Positions 35,207 through 43,422 of a stretch of DNA of 64,000 bases are shown piece after piece. Each line of letters opens with the position of its first letter. Within the stretch, counting starts at the first letter, position 1. The notes beneath the pieces were generated by a model that searched no databases, was not told the DNA's origin, and was given only the letters and a program-made list of their open reading frames with translations. A program made the position numbers and the translations under genes. Source of the DNA: JAAYCI01 sp031549285 (GTDB lineage Bacteria; Bacillota; Clostridia; Oscillospirales; Ruminococcaceae); the NCBI GenBank assembly GCA_031549285.1, contig JAVBPZ010000015.1:1-64000 (forward strand). Direction: 5' to 3'.

Positions 35207-36127
35207 CTAAACCAGCAGCGAAGACACCAGAAAAAATGCCGCCACCAACCAGAAAAAGATCATGCCCAGGCCCAACAGGTACACATGCTTTGCCGGCAGC
35301 ACCTCGCCCGCCGGCGCAAACACGATGTCCTGCCGGCGGCGCAGCAGCCACACGATGCCCAGTACCACGCCCGCCAGCATCAGCCCCAGACTGACAAAAC
35401 CCCAAACCTCCAGTGCCCCCTCGGGGGCAAACGCCTGCAGCAGCATGGCCAGCCCCCCGCCCAGGAAGTTCTGCCCCATATGCAAAACAATGGAATACCG
35501 AATGCTGCCGGTATAGTAGGTGACGGCACCCCACAGCAAGCCCAGCGCAAATGCAAAGAATAGCTGATAGATGTTCTTATGGAACAATGCAAAAAACAGC
35601 GCGCTGAAGAAAATGTATACTTTGCCGCCATAGGGGATAAGCTTTTTATACAGCAGCCCCCGGAATACCAGCTCCTCCATGACCGGCGCCAGCAATACCA
35701 CAATGAAAAAGTTCACCCACAGGTTCCCGCCGGACAGCACCGCCTCCACCGTGTTCACCGGCGGGCTGCCTTTTATCAGGCTGACCGCCTGCGCCAGCAG
35801 ATTGCTGAGAAAGCTGAGCAGCCCCACCATGCCAAAGCCAACCGCCACCAGCCCCAACATCTGCCCGGCGGACAGTTTCACCTTTTCCTGTGGCCCGCCG
35901 GTTCCATTCGGGATGCTGCGAAACACCAGCAGCAACAGCGGAAACGCCACCAAATACATGCTGCCGTACATGGCGACCAACAAAAACCAGCTGGCTTCCA
36001 AAACCTGGGGCGCCAGCAAACCAACCAGTGTGTATATGAGCAGAAACAGCACCTCTGGCAGGACGAAAAAAATCACCATACCAAACCCCAACCTGCTGAA
36101 AAGCTTCTTTGCGGGCATCCGTTCCAT
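35207..36127 (-). CDS. CPBP family intramembrane glutamic protease
   Basis: A multi-pass membrane protein of 306 residues. The C-terminal half holds the CPBP/Abi motifs: EELVFRG (motif 1, the catalytic Glu-Glu with Arg), the single His in FHKNIYQ (motif 2) and HMGQNF (motif 3). Family members process prenylated or other membrane proteins, act in bacteriocin self-immunity or are regulators of surface protein release; which applies here is not known. The ATG at 36127 follows GAGGAGGAACAAAGA. It is divergent from the KamA-family gene and shares overlapping promoter elements with it. Confidence 0.9.
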   Translation of the reverse strand: MERMPAKKLFSRLGFGMVIFFVLPEVLFLLIYTLVGLLAPQVLEASWFLLVAMYGSMYLVAFPLLLLVFRSIPNGTGGPQEKVKLSAGQMLGLVAVGFGMVGLLSFLSNLLAQAVSLIKGSPPVNTVEAVLSGGNLWVNFFIVVLLAPVMEELVFRGLLYKKLIPYGGKVYIFFSALFFALFHKNIYQLFFAFALGLLWGAVTYYTGSIRYSIVLHMGQNFLGGGLAMLLQAFAPEGALEVWGFVSLGLMLAGVVLGIVWLLRRRQDIVFAPAGEVLPAKHVYLLGLGMIFFWLVAAFFLVSSLLV

Positions 36128-36195
36128 TCTTTGTTCCTCCTCGGTAGCCGTATCGTTTTTTTGAACTATTTCCACATACAATACCCTTATTTATT

Positions 36196-36245
36196 ATGAT
36201 AGTTCCCAAAAACAGTTTGTCAACACCGGCGGGATAGACTATACT
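36196..36245. promoter_or_regulatory. Overlapping divergent promoters of CPBP protease and KamA-family genes
   Basis: Plus strand: TTGTCA (36217-36222), 17 bases, TATACT (36240-36245), for the radical SAM gene. Minus strand: TTGACA (36223-36218), 16 bases, TATCAT (36201-36196), for the protease gene. The two -35 boxes occupy almost the same bases, so polymerase can hardly use both at once. Confidence 0.75.
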
Positions 36246-36299
36246 TAAACTATAGAAGCATAGCACCGCAAGGCCCGGCTGTGAAAGGAAGTGAGCGAT

Positions 36300-37400
36300 T
36301 TGGCGTGGAGAGAAGCGCTGCAGCACAACGTCCGCACACCACAGGACCTGTTGCGATTTGTGCCCCTGGACACACCCCAGCAAGAAAAAATGGCACAAAC
36401 CCTGCAGCAGTTTCCCATGTCCATACCGGAATACTACCTTTCGCTGATTGATTTTTCCGACCCACTGGATCCCATCCGGAAAATGTGCATTCCGTCGCCG
36501 GATGAAACCGACCTTTCCGGCAGCCTGGACACCAGCGGCGAGGCCAGCAATACCGTGGTGACCGGCCTGCAGCACAAGTACCGGGAAACAGCCATGGTAC
36601 TGTCCACCAACGAATGCGCCATGTACTGCCGGCACTGTTTTCGCCGCCGCCTGGTGGGAATATCCGACGAGGAAATTGCGAACCACTTCCCCGCCATGCG
36701 CGCCTATGTGTTGGCGCACCCGGAGATTAACAACGTGCTGATTTCCGGCGGCGACGCGCTGATGAACCCCAGTGGCCGCCTGCGGGATATTATATCTCTG
36801 TTTGTCGATATCCCGCACCTGGATACCATTCGCATTGCCAGCCGCATTCCTGTGGTGCTGCCGCAGCGCATTTTACAGGACACTCCATTACAGGAGATGC
36901 TGGCTCATTTCAGCGCGCAAAAACAGCTGCATTTCATCACACAGTTCAACCACCCGCGCGAGGTCACGCCCGAGGCCACCGCCGCCGTGCTGACGCTGCA
37001 AAAGCTGGGCCTGCCGGTGCTGAACCAGGCGGTGTTGTTGCAGGGTGTGAACGACACGCCCACGGTGCTGGGCCAGCTTTTGCGGCGGCTGGTGTCGGTG
37101 GGGGTGCGGCCGTATTATGTCTTTCAGTGCCGCCCGGTCACCGGGGTGCAGGGCCGTTTCCAGGTGCCGCTGGCGCAGGGATACGCTATTGTGGAGGAAG
37201 CCAAGACAACACAAAGCGGCCTGGGGAAAACCCTGCGCTATTGCATGTCCCACGTTACCGGCAAGCTGGAAATTTTAGGCCATGCGCCAAACGGCGATAT
37301 GCTGTTCAAATATCACGAGGCGCACCACCCGCAGAATCTGGGAAAAATATTTGCAAAAAACCTGGCCCCGGGCCAGGCCTGGTTGGAAGGCAAAATATAA
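36300..37400 (+). CDS. KamA family radical SAM protein (lysine 2,3-aminomutase-like)
   Basis: A 366-residue radical SAM enzyme with the 4Fe-4S motif CAMYCRHC (Cys-x3-Cys-x2-Cys) near residue 114, then FRRR. The surrounding segments GLQHKYRETAMVLSTNE, NNVLISGGDALMNP and QFNHPREVTPEA are those of the KamA/EpmB family, which uses SAM and PLP to move an amino group on lysine. Lys in SHVTGKLEILG near the end is the likely PLP lysine, by alignment from memory. No epmA or elongation factor P gene is near, so free lysine 2,3-aminomutase, EF-P modification or another substrate remain open. The TTG at 36300 after AAAGGAAGTGAGCGAT is preferred; GTG 36291 is too close to that site. Confidence 0.85.
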   Translation: MAWREALQHNVRTPQDLLRFVPLDTPQQEKMAQTLQQFPMSIPEYYLSLIDFSDPLDPIRKMCIPSPDETDLSGSLDTSGEASNTVVTGLQHKYRETAMVLSTNECAMYCRHCFRRRLVGISDEEIANHFPAMRAYVLAHPEINNVLISGGDALMNPSGRLRDIISLFVDIPHLDTIRIASRIPVVLPQRILQDTPLQEMLAHFSAQKQLHFITQFNHPREVTPEATAAVLTLQKLGLPVLNQAVLLQGVNDTPTVLGQLLRRLVSVGVRPYYVFQCRPVTGVQGRFQVPLAQGYAIVEEAKTTQSGLGKTLRYCMSHVTGKLEILGHAPNGDMLFKYHEAHHPQNLGKIFAKNLAPGQAWLEGKI

Positions 37401-37441
37401 ATATCTATGGGGGGAGACTGTCCCTCCTTACAAAATACAGT

Positions 37442-37495
37442 AGCCCCCGGCATAGTGGTCAATCACACTATCGCCAGGGGCTTTTTCCTATTTTT
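37442..37495 (+). terminator. Terminator of the KamA-family gene
   Basis: AGCCCCCGG-CATAGTG pairs with CACTATCG-CCAGGGGCT around a small loop and is followed by TTTTTCCTATTTTT. It ends where the dispersed repeat copy begins. Confidence 0.85.
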
Positions 37496-37632
37496 ATTGC
37501 CCGACGAAGCGAGCGCCATGCGAATGCTTGCATTCTCATAGCCGAGTGAGGAGGGCGACAACGGGTATAATACCCTGCGGCGCACCCAATAGAATAAAAG
37601 GATGGCGGCCCACGGGCTGGCCCGCGGTATGC
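37491..37632 (+). repeat. Dispersed repeat, copy 1
   Basis: About 140 bases with a close inverted counterpart at 52488-52630. The best-conserved core runs from TTTATTGCCCGACGAAGCGA through GCGCCATGCGAATGC, GCATTCTCAT and CGAGTGAGGAGGGCGACAA to CGGGTATAATACCC; homology continues more weakly through GCGGCC-ACGGGCTG. It contains a small palindrome GAATGC-TT-GCATTC and the near-palindrome GGGTATAATACCC. It fills the gap between the convergent KamA-family and Asp23 genes together with the terminator. No ORF with a ribosome site lies in it. Confidence 0.85.
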
Positions 37633-37684
37633 TACCATTCATTGCACCGGAATGCTCCCACCAATGACATCCCGCCACACATAT

Positions 37685-38143
37685 TTACTCCACGCGGGAA
37701 TGCGGCGCAGCGGGTGCCAATGCCGTTTCTTCCTCTTCCTCCGGCGGCGAAATGCGTTTCTGGCGCATGGACTCAAACTCCGCCTTGCGCAGTACATCCT
37801 GCACGCGCATGTTCACTTCCACCACTTCCAGCCCGGTCATCTCGCGTATTGCCTTGGACACATTCGCCACCACCGCATCGAACAGGCCCGGCACATACTT
37901 GCCATACTCGCATACCACGTTCAAATCCAGCGCTACCTGGCGCTTGCCCACGTCGGCGGCTATTCCTTTTGTTTTGTCGTCGGTGCGCATACGGTCGGTC
38001 ACGCTGCCCACCAGGCCGCCGCTTACCGTAATAATACCGTCTACTCCCTCGGTGGCAATGCCTGCAATTTTTTTAATCACCTTGTCGTCATAGCTCAAAT
38101 CCTTGCGTACCGCCACCGTTTTTTTGTTTGTGTTTTCATCCAT
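37685..38143 (-). CDS. Asp23/Gls24 family envelope stress protein
   Basis: A 152-residue cytosolic protein of the Asp23 family, which in staphylococci forms a membrane-attached layer bound to AmaP and is induced by cell-wall stress. The core covers residues 10-125 (LSYDDKVIKKIAGIATEGVDGI, VGSVTDRM, VALDLNVVCEYGKYVPGLFDAVVANVSKAIREMTGLEVVEVNM), followed by a charged tail. It is the last gene of amaP-DUF2273-asp23. The ATG follows GAAAGAAGGGTATAAAA. Confidence 0.93.
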   Translation of the reverse strand: MDENTNKKTVAVRKDLSYDDKVIKKIAGIATEGVDGIITVSGGLVGSVTDRMRTDDKTKGIAADVGKRQVALDLNVVCEYGKYVPGLFDAVVANVSKAIREMTGLEVVEVNMRVQDVLRKAEFESMRQKRISPPEEEEETALAPAAPHSRVE

Positions 38144-38249
38144 TTTTATACCCTTCTTTCTTCATGATTATTTTGTAGGGAAGCATTAAAAGTACTCTCT
38201 GCTTTTTCTTCCACCGTAAAGAAAATAGTAAGAAGATTTATTAACATAT

Positions 38250-38477
38250 TCAGGGCTTCTGCCCTCGATTCCACGGCATGCGGTCGGGGTCCAGCTTGCC
38301 GTCACGCCACAGGCCCACCACAAAGCCGGCGCCGCATAAAAGCAGCACCAACAGTGTGCGCCAAAACCCGATGGTCAAAAAGAAAACAGCCACCAAAAGC
38401 CCCGCCACCGTCCACACAATGCGCCCCGCATACGGCCGCATTTTCTCCGGTAAAAACTTTGCGATAAAATTGACCAT
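38250..38477 (-). CDS. DUF2273 small membrane protein
   Basis: A 75-residue protein with two predicted membrane helices; the second contains the family hallmark LTIGFWRTLLVLLLCGAGFVVG. DUF2273 genes occur almost always beside amaP and asp23, and the product is presumed to help anchor the Asp23 layer. The ATG at 38477 follows AAGGTGAGGAAT; codons further upstream in frame overlap the amaP gap and are not used. Confidence 0.88.
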   Translation of the reverse strand: MVNFIAKFLPEKMRPYAGRIVWTVAGLLVAVFFLTIGFWRTLLVLLLCGAGFVVGLWRDGKLDPDRMPWNRGQKP

Positions 38478-38581
38478 ATTCCTCACCTTCTTTGCCGGAA
38501 ACCGGCAGGTTTTTGGTTGGGCTATCTGCGCAAAATACACAGCTCACCCGGCAGGAGCACCCCCCTCGGGCACCACCAGGG

Positions 38582-39148
38582 CTATACCACCCGCCCGGCC
38601 TTCGCATGGCTTTCTACTTCTCCGCGGCTATACAGCTGAATTTTCACATTCACAAAGGTCGGGTCTACCTCCAAATACTTCTTCAGGTTTTCCCGCACCG
38701 CGGCCTGTACCTGGTCCCCCAGCTGCACCATATCCACCGCGGCGGTGCGCGGTTCCACATGTACCGCCAGGCGTATTTTCTCCGGAAGCGGATTGCCCTT
38801 CAGCTGCACCGTGTACTGCTTTATGTCCTCCACATCGGTCAGCGCGTGCCCCGCGGCAGACTCTATGCTTTGGCGGGTAATCTCAATATTCCCCATGTTG
38901 CGTGGCACCACGTACACCGGCTGCTGTATGGGTACCGAAATAAGCAGCACCAGCGCCAGCACGCACGCCGCGCCAAGCACCAGCAGCACCACCGCAAACG
39001 CCAGCGAAAGCCAGCTGTAGGCGGTCTGCAGCTGCGCCACAAACGCGGACAGCCACGGCACCGCCACAAACACAGACAAAACCGCCGCCAGCCCCGCCAG
39101 CAGCACCAGCACCACCAGGAACATCAGGATGCGCAGAAAAACCTTCAT
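38582..39148 (-). CDS. amaP: Alkaline shock response membrane anchor protein AmaP
   Basis: A 188-residue protein with two N-terminal membrane helices (residues 5-35 and 50-75) separated by a short loop, then a cytosolic domain (YVVPRNMGNIEITRQSIESAAGHAL onward) related to Asp23. It is the docking protein for Asp23. The ATG at 39148 follows GTGAGGGGATCTTTT. First gene of its operon, behind a TTGACA promoter. Confidence 0.9.
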   Translation of the reverse strand: MKVFLRILMFLVVLVLLAGLAAVLSVFVAVPWLSAFVAQLQTAYSWLSLAFAVVLLVLGAACVLALVLLISVPIQQPVYVVPRNMGNIEITRQSIESAAGHALTDVEDIKQYTVQLKGNPLPEKIRLAVHVEPRTAAVDMVQLGDQVQAAVRENLKKYLEVDPTFVNVKIQLYSRGEVESHAKAGRVV

Positions 39149-39266
39149 AAAAGATCCCCTCACATTCAATCATATTGTGGCGCCGAACGCCAACAAAAAA
39201 CACCGCGACCCGGCCAAAAAGCCGCTGCCGCCAAATGGGTTTTCCACCCACCGTTTTTACATCAAT

Positions 39267-39294
39267 ACCATACCACAAACTTTCTGATTGTCAA
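39267..39294 (-). promoter_or_regulatory. Promoter of the amaP operon
   Basis: Minus-strand TTGACA (39294-39289), 16-base spacer, TATGGT (39272-39267). The leader is about 110 bases. Confidence 0.75.
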
Positions 39295-39361
39295 CCGATA
39301 TTTATGTCCTATGTGTGTCTTTTTTGTTGCTTTTCCACCGCAGTCCCCTTTCTTGCAGCGG

Positions 39362-39390
39362 TTGCCATTTTTCGCAAAAAAATGTATAAT
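39362..39390 (+). promoter_or_regulatory. Promoter of the ABC exporter operon
   Basis: TTGCCA, 17-base spacer, TATAAT. It is divergent from the amaP promoter and stands about 75 bases ahead of the small membrane-protein gene. Confidence 0.75.
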
Positions 39391-39466
39391 AACAGTTAAA
39401 TTGTTGTTGTCATTTTTGTGCGTTTTGACCAATGAAAACACGCACCACAAAAGGAGGGCACACCCG

Positions 39467-39703
39467 CTGGACAAAAGCAAACTGCTGTGTGCTGCTTCCA
39501 TTCTTTTGGGGGCGCTGTCGTTCCTTATGTTGCTGCCGGGCTTTGTCTGGTGGGTGGGCTTGGCCTGCGCGCTGGCGGCGGTCATTCTGGGCCGGCGGCG
39601 CATGCGGCAGCCCGCCCGCCTCGACCAAATTTGCGGTATCATTGCCACCGTGCTGGCGCTGCTGGGCACGGGGGTATTTATGGTTTTCTCGCTCTTTCAT
39701 TAG
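39467..39703 (+). CDS. Small two-helix membrane protein leading the exporter operon
   Basis: A 78-residue hydrophobic protein in an open frame between the promoter at 39362 and the first exporter gene 48 bases on. Two or three membrane segments are visible (LLCAASILLGALSFLMLLPG with VWWVGLACALAAVILG, and IIATVLALLGTGVFMVF), joined by the basic loop RRRMRQPAR. No ATG, GTG or TTG is well placed; a CTG (39467) sits eight bases after AAGGAGGG and is the best start, giving an LDKSKLL beginning. The layout resembles small DUF4190-like proteins. A role with the exporter is inferred from position only. Confidence 0.6.
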   Translation: MDKSKLLCAASILLGALSFLMLLPGFVWWVGLACALAAVILGRRRMRQPARLDQICGIIATVLALLGTGVFMVFSLFH

Positions 39704-39751
39704 ATTGTCGCATGGAATGTTTTTAATACCATATCAAAAGGGGGTCGTCTT

Positions 39752-41464
39752 TTGCTGAAATTGTACCGTGGCCTGAAGCCCTATTGGGGCTCGCTTCTCT
39801 TGTTGCTCTTGTTGCTGTGCGGGCAAACGTTTTCCCTGCTGTTTTTGCCCAACATGATGTCCATGATTGTGAACAACGGGGTCATCACCGGGGACATCCT
39901 GTACATTGTACAGATGGGCCTTATCATGCTGTGCATTTCCCTGGCTGGCAGCGGCTGCGCCATCGGCGTGGGGTATCTTGCGTCCAAGATCGGCGTGGGG
40001 CTGTGTACCGATACCCGCCGGAAACTGTTCCAGCACATCAACCGGTTTACCCTGGCGGAGTTTGACACGTTCAGCGCTTCGTCACTGACCACCCGCAGCA
40101 CCAACGATATCATGCAGGTGCAAACCTTCACCATTATGATGTTCCGCGTCATCATCCTGGCGCCGGTCATGTGCATCGGGGCCATCATTTTGTCCTTTAT
40201 GAAAAACGCGCAACTGGCGCTGGTGCTTACCTGCTGCATCCCGGTTATCATTGTGGTGCTGGTACTGGTGCTGCGCCGGGTGCTGCCGGTGTTCCGTTCG
40301 CAGCAGTCAAAGCTGGACCGCGTGAACCTGATTCTGCGCGAAAACCTGACCGGCGTGCGGGTCATCCGCGCGTTCACGGCGGAGGAGCGCGAAGAAGACC
40401 GCTTTGAAGACGCCAACGAAGATATGACCGCCGCGTCCACCCGCTCGCAGACGCTGGTGTCTACCCTGATGCCCATCATGATGTTCGTGGTCAACTTCTG
40501 CACCGTGCTTATTGTGTGGATCGGCGGCAACCAGGTGGCGGCGGGCAGCCTGCTGGTTGGCGATTTGATGGCGTTCATCCAGTACCTTACGCTCATCCTA
40601 TACGCACTGATTATGATGTCGCTGATTCTGGCCATCTTCCCACGGGCGAACGTTTGTGCCAACCGCATTAACGAAGTGATGGATACCCCGCCGGCCATTC
40701 TGCCGCCGGCACAACCGACCTATCCCATCACCAAAGAAGGCCTGGTGGAATTTAAAAATGTGGCGCTGCGCTACAGTGACGACGGCCGCGAGGCCATCCA
40801 GAATATCTCCTTTACCGCGCAACCCGGGAAAACAACCGCGCTCATCGGCGCCACCGGCAGCGGTAAATCCTCCGTCATCTGCCTGATTCCCCGCCTGCGG
40901 GACGCCACGGCGGGCGAGGTGCTGATAGACGGCGTGAATGTGAAAGACTACGACCCAAAGGAACTGCGCAGACGTGTGGGCTATGTGCCACAGCGCAGCA
41001 ATCTTTTTTCCGGCACCATTCTCTCAAACATTGCCTACCGCAAGCCGGACATGACCGACACCGAGGTATATAAAGCCGCCTCCATTGCCCAGGCGGACGG
41101 CTTCATCCGGGAAAAGAAACTGGGATATGACGACCCCATCGCCCAGGGCGGCACCAACGTTTCCGGCGGCCAGCGCCAGCGCCTGGCCATAGCACGGGCG
41201 TTGGCCAGCCAGGCAGACATTTATGTGTTCGACGATAGCTTCTCCGCGCTGGATTTCAAAACCGACGCCGCCCTGCGAAAGGGCATCCGCGACAATTACA
41301 AAAACGCCACCCTCATCATCGTGGCGCAGCGGGTGAACACCATCATGAACGCGGACGAGATTTTGGTGCTGGACAAGGGCGAGATCGTAGGCCGTGGCCG
41401 CCACAACGAACTGCTGGAAAGTTGTCCTATCTACGCCGAGATCGCCAAAACACAACTAGGGTAA
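39752..41464 (+). CDS. ABC exporter half-transporter, subunit 1 (degenerate ATP site)
   Basis: A 570-residue half-transporter: six membrane helices (residues 15-310) then an ATPase domain. Walker A is GATGSGKSS, the signature is VSGGQRQR, but the Walker B region reads VFDDSFSALD, with Asp in place of the catalytic Glu, and the switch histidine is Gln (VAQRVNT). Such degenerate sites mark one half of heterodimeric type IV exporters such as TM287/288 and BmrCD. Substrates are usually drugs, peptides or lipids. The TTG start follows AAAAGGGGGTCGTCTT. The second half is encoded 14 bases downstream. Confidence 0.92.
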   Translation: MLKLYRGLKPYWGSLLLLLLLLCGQTFSLLFLPNMMSMIVNNGVITGDILYIVQMGLIMLCISLAGSGCAIGVGYLASKIGVGLCTDTRRKLFQHINRFTLAEFDTFSASSLTTRSTNDIMQVQTFTIMMFRVIILAPVMCIGAIILSFMKNAQLALVLTCCIPVIIVVLVLVLRRVLPVFRSQQSKLDRVNLILRENLTGVRVIRAFTAEEREEDRFEDANEDMTAASTRSQTLVSTLMPIMMFVVNFCTVLIVWIGGNQVAAGSLLVGDLMAFIQYLTLILYALIMMSLILAIFPRANVCANRINEVMDTPPAILPPAQPTYPITKEGLVEFKNVALRYSDDGREAIQNISFTAQPGKTTALIGATGSGKSSVICLIPRLRDATAGEVLIDGVNVKDYDPKELRRRVGYVPQRSNLFSGTILSNIAYRKPDMTDTEVYKAASIAQADGFIREKKLGYDDPIAQGGTNVSGGQRQRLAIARALASQADIYVFDDSFSALDFKTDAALRKGIRDNYKNATLIIVAQRVNTIMNADEILVLDKGEIVGRGRHNELLESCPIYAEIAKTQLG

Positions 41465-41478
41465 AGGAGGAGCCAAAC

Positions 41479-43272
41479 ATGAACAAGAAACAACGAAGAA
41501 GCAAAGGCGATATGGGCTCCACCATTGGCCGGCTGCTGCGCTATTTTGGCCCGTATAAAATCTCGGTGGCGGCCATGCTGCTGTGCGCGCTGCTGGGTGT
41601 GTTTTTCCAAATTCTGGGCCCGCGCATTTTGGGCAGCGCCACCAACACCATCGTGGACGGCATTGAATACGCCCCCGGCGGCGGCATCGTCGGCAATAAC
41701 ATTGATTTTAACCATCTGCACATCACCCTGGGCGCGCTGGTGCTCATCTACGGCCTGTCCGCCATTTTCACCTACCTGCAGCAAAAAATAACCGCCCGGG
41801 TGGCACAGCGCACCCTGTTTGACCTGCGCGAAGACGTGGACCAGAAAATCCATCTGCTGCCGCTGAATTATTATGACACCCACACCCACGGCGACATTTT
41901 GTCGCGCACCACCACCGACATTGAAACCATCAATACCACCATCCAGCAGATTTTAAGCCAGTTTATCACGGCGGCGCTCACGGTGGTGGGCATCTTACTC
42001 ATGATGCTGACCATCAGCTGGCAGATGACGGTGATTGCGGTGCTGGTGCTGCCGGTGGCACTGGGCCTGTGCGGCATTGTCGTAAAAAAATCCCAGCGGT
42101 TTTACGCGAACCAACAAAACCAGCTGGGGGCGGTAAACAGCTTTGTGGAGGAGCACTGCTCCGGCCATATGATCGTGAAGCTGTATGGCGGCGAAGACGA
42201 CAGCGAGCAAGAGTTTGGCGCCATGAACGAAAGCCTGCGCAAGGACGCGCATATGGCCCAGTTCGCCTCCTCCACCATGATGCCCATCGTGAACCTGGTC
42301 GGCAACGTGGGCTATGTGTGCATCTGTGTTTTGGGTGGCATCATGACCTCGAACGGTAATTTGACCGTAGGGGCCATCCAGTCATTCATTCAGTACATGC
42401 AAAGCTTCACCCAGCCCATCACCCAAACGGCGAACATCGTGAACCTGCTGCAGTCCACGCTGGCGGCAGCCGGGCGCGTGTTCGAGCTGCTGGACGAACC
42501 GGAGCAATCCCCCGAAAAAGACGACCTGCAAACACCCGGTGCGGTGCACGGCGGGGTCACCTTCGAGGATGTGCGCTTTGGCTATTCACCGGACCGCCTG
42601 CTGATTACCGGCATGAATGTGGATATCAAACCCGCACAGAAGGTTGGCATCTGCGGCCCCACCGGCGCGGGCAAAACCACGCTGGTAAACCTGCTGATGC
42701 GTTTTTATGATTTAAATGGCGGCGTGATAAAAATAGACGGTACCGACACCACCAACATGTCCCGCCAGGACGTGCGGCGCCTGTTCGGCATGGTGCTGCA
42801 GGATACCTGGCTGTACTCCGCCTCCATTCGAGACAACATACGCTACGGCTGGCCGGATGCCACCGACGAGGATGTGGAAAACGCCTGCCGCATGGCCAAT
42901 GCGCACGACTTCATCACCGCGCTGCCGGCGGGGTATGACACGCTGGTGGACGAAAGCGCCAGCAACCTTTCCGCCGGGCAAAAGCAGCTGCTTACCATCG
43001 CGCGCGCGTTCTGCGCAAACCCGTATATCCTTATTTTGGACGAGGCGACCAGCAGCGTGGACACCCGTACCGAGAAAATGATTAGCGAGGCGATGGCCCG
43101 CCTGACCGCCGGCAAAACCAACTTCCAGATTGCCCACCGGCTGTCCACCATCCGCGACGCGGACATCATCCTGGTGCTGAAAGACGGCGATTTGGTGGAA
43201 CAGGGCAGCCACGACGAACTGATGCAGACCGCCGGTGTCTACGCCGATTTGTACAACAGCCAGTTTGCGTAA
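41479..43272 (+). CDS. ABC exporter half-transporter, subunit 2 (canonical ATP site)
   Basis: A 597-residue partner of subunit 1, with a basic N-terminal extension, six helices and an ATPase domain carrying Walker A GPTGAGKTT, signature LSAGQKQL, Walker B ILILDEATSSVD with the catalytic Glu, and switch His (IAHRLSTI). Together the two subunits would form one good and one degenerate site. The ATG at 41479 follows AAAGGAGGAGCCAAAC. A terminator lies about 85 bases after the stop. Confidence 0.94.
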   Translation: MNKKQRRSKGDMGSTIGRLLRYFGPYKISVAAMLLCALLGVFFQILGPRILGSATNTIVDGIEYAPGGGIVGNNIDFNHLHITLGALVLIYGLSAIFTYLQQKITARVAQRTLFDLREDVDQKIHLLPLNYYDTHTHGDILSRTTTDIETINTTIQQILSQFITAALTVVGILLMMLTISWQMTVIAVLVLPVALGLCGIVVKKSQRFYANQQNQLGAVNSFVEEHCSGHMIVKLYGGEDDSEQEFGAMNESLRKDAHMAQFASSTMMPIVNLVGNVGYVCICVLGGIMTSNGNLTVGAIQSFIQYMQSFTQPITQTANIVNLLQSTLAAAGRVFELLDEPEQSPEKDDLQTPGAVHGGVTFEDVRFGYSPDRLLITGMNVDIKPAQKVGICGPTGAGKTTLVNLLMRFYDLNGGVIKIDGTDTTNMSRQDVRRLFGMVLQDTWLYSASIRDNIRYGWPDATDEDVENACRMANAHDFITALPAGYDTLVDESASNLSAGQKQLLTIARAFCANPYILILDEATSSVDTRTEKMISEAMARLTAGKTNFQIAHRLSTIRDADIILVLKDGDLVEQGSHDELMQTAGVYADLYNSQFA

Positions 43273-43356
43273 GGAACCCTTATTCTGTAGAACAAAAGCA
43301 TACCCTCGCCCGATGGCGCTTGCTTTTGAATGAATTCCGCTAAACCTTTTGCATAT

Positions 43357-43396
43357 GAAGCAGCGCCCGGTGATTACTCACCGGGCGCTGCTTTTA
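43357..43396. terminator. Bidirectional terminator
   Basis: Stem AAGCAGCGCCCGGTGA/TCACCGGGCGCTGCTT with a 4-base loop and a TTTT tail on the plus strand, shared by the convergent exporter operon and the minus-strand surface-protein gene. Confidence 0.9.
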
Positions 43397-43422
43397 TCGA
43401 TACTATTGGTATACGGTTGTTC

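Noticed and set aside
37463..37678. Minus-strand 71-codon frame over the dispersed repeat
   Set aside because: It covers a terminator and the repeat, has no ribosome site, and the other copy reads differently; it is a translated repeat, not a gene.
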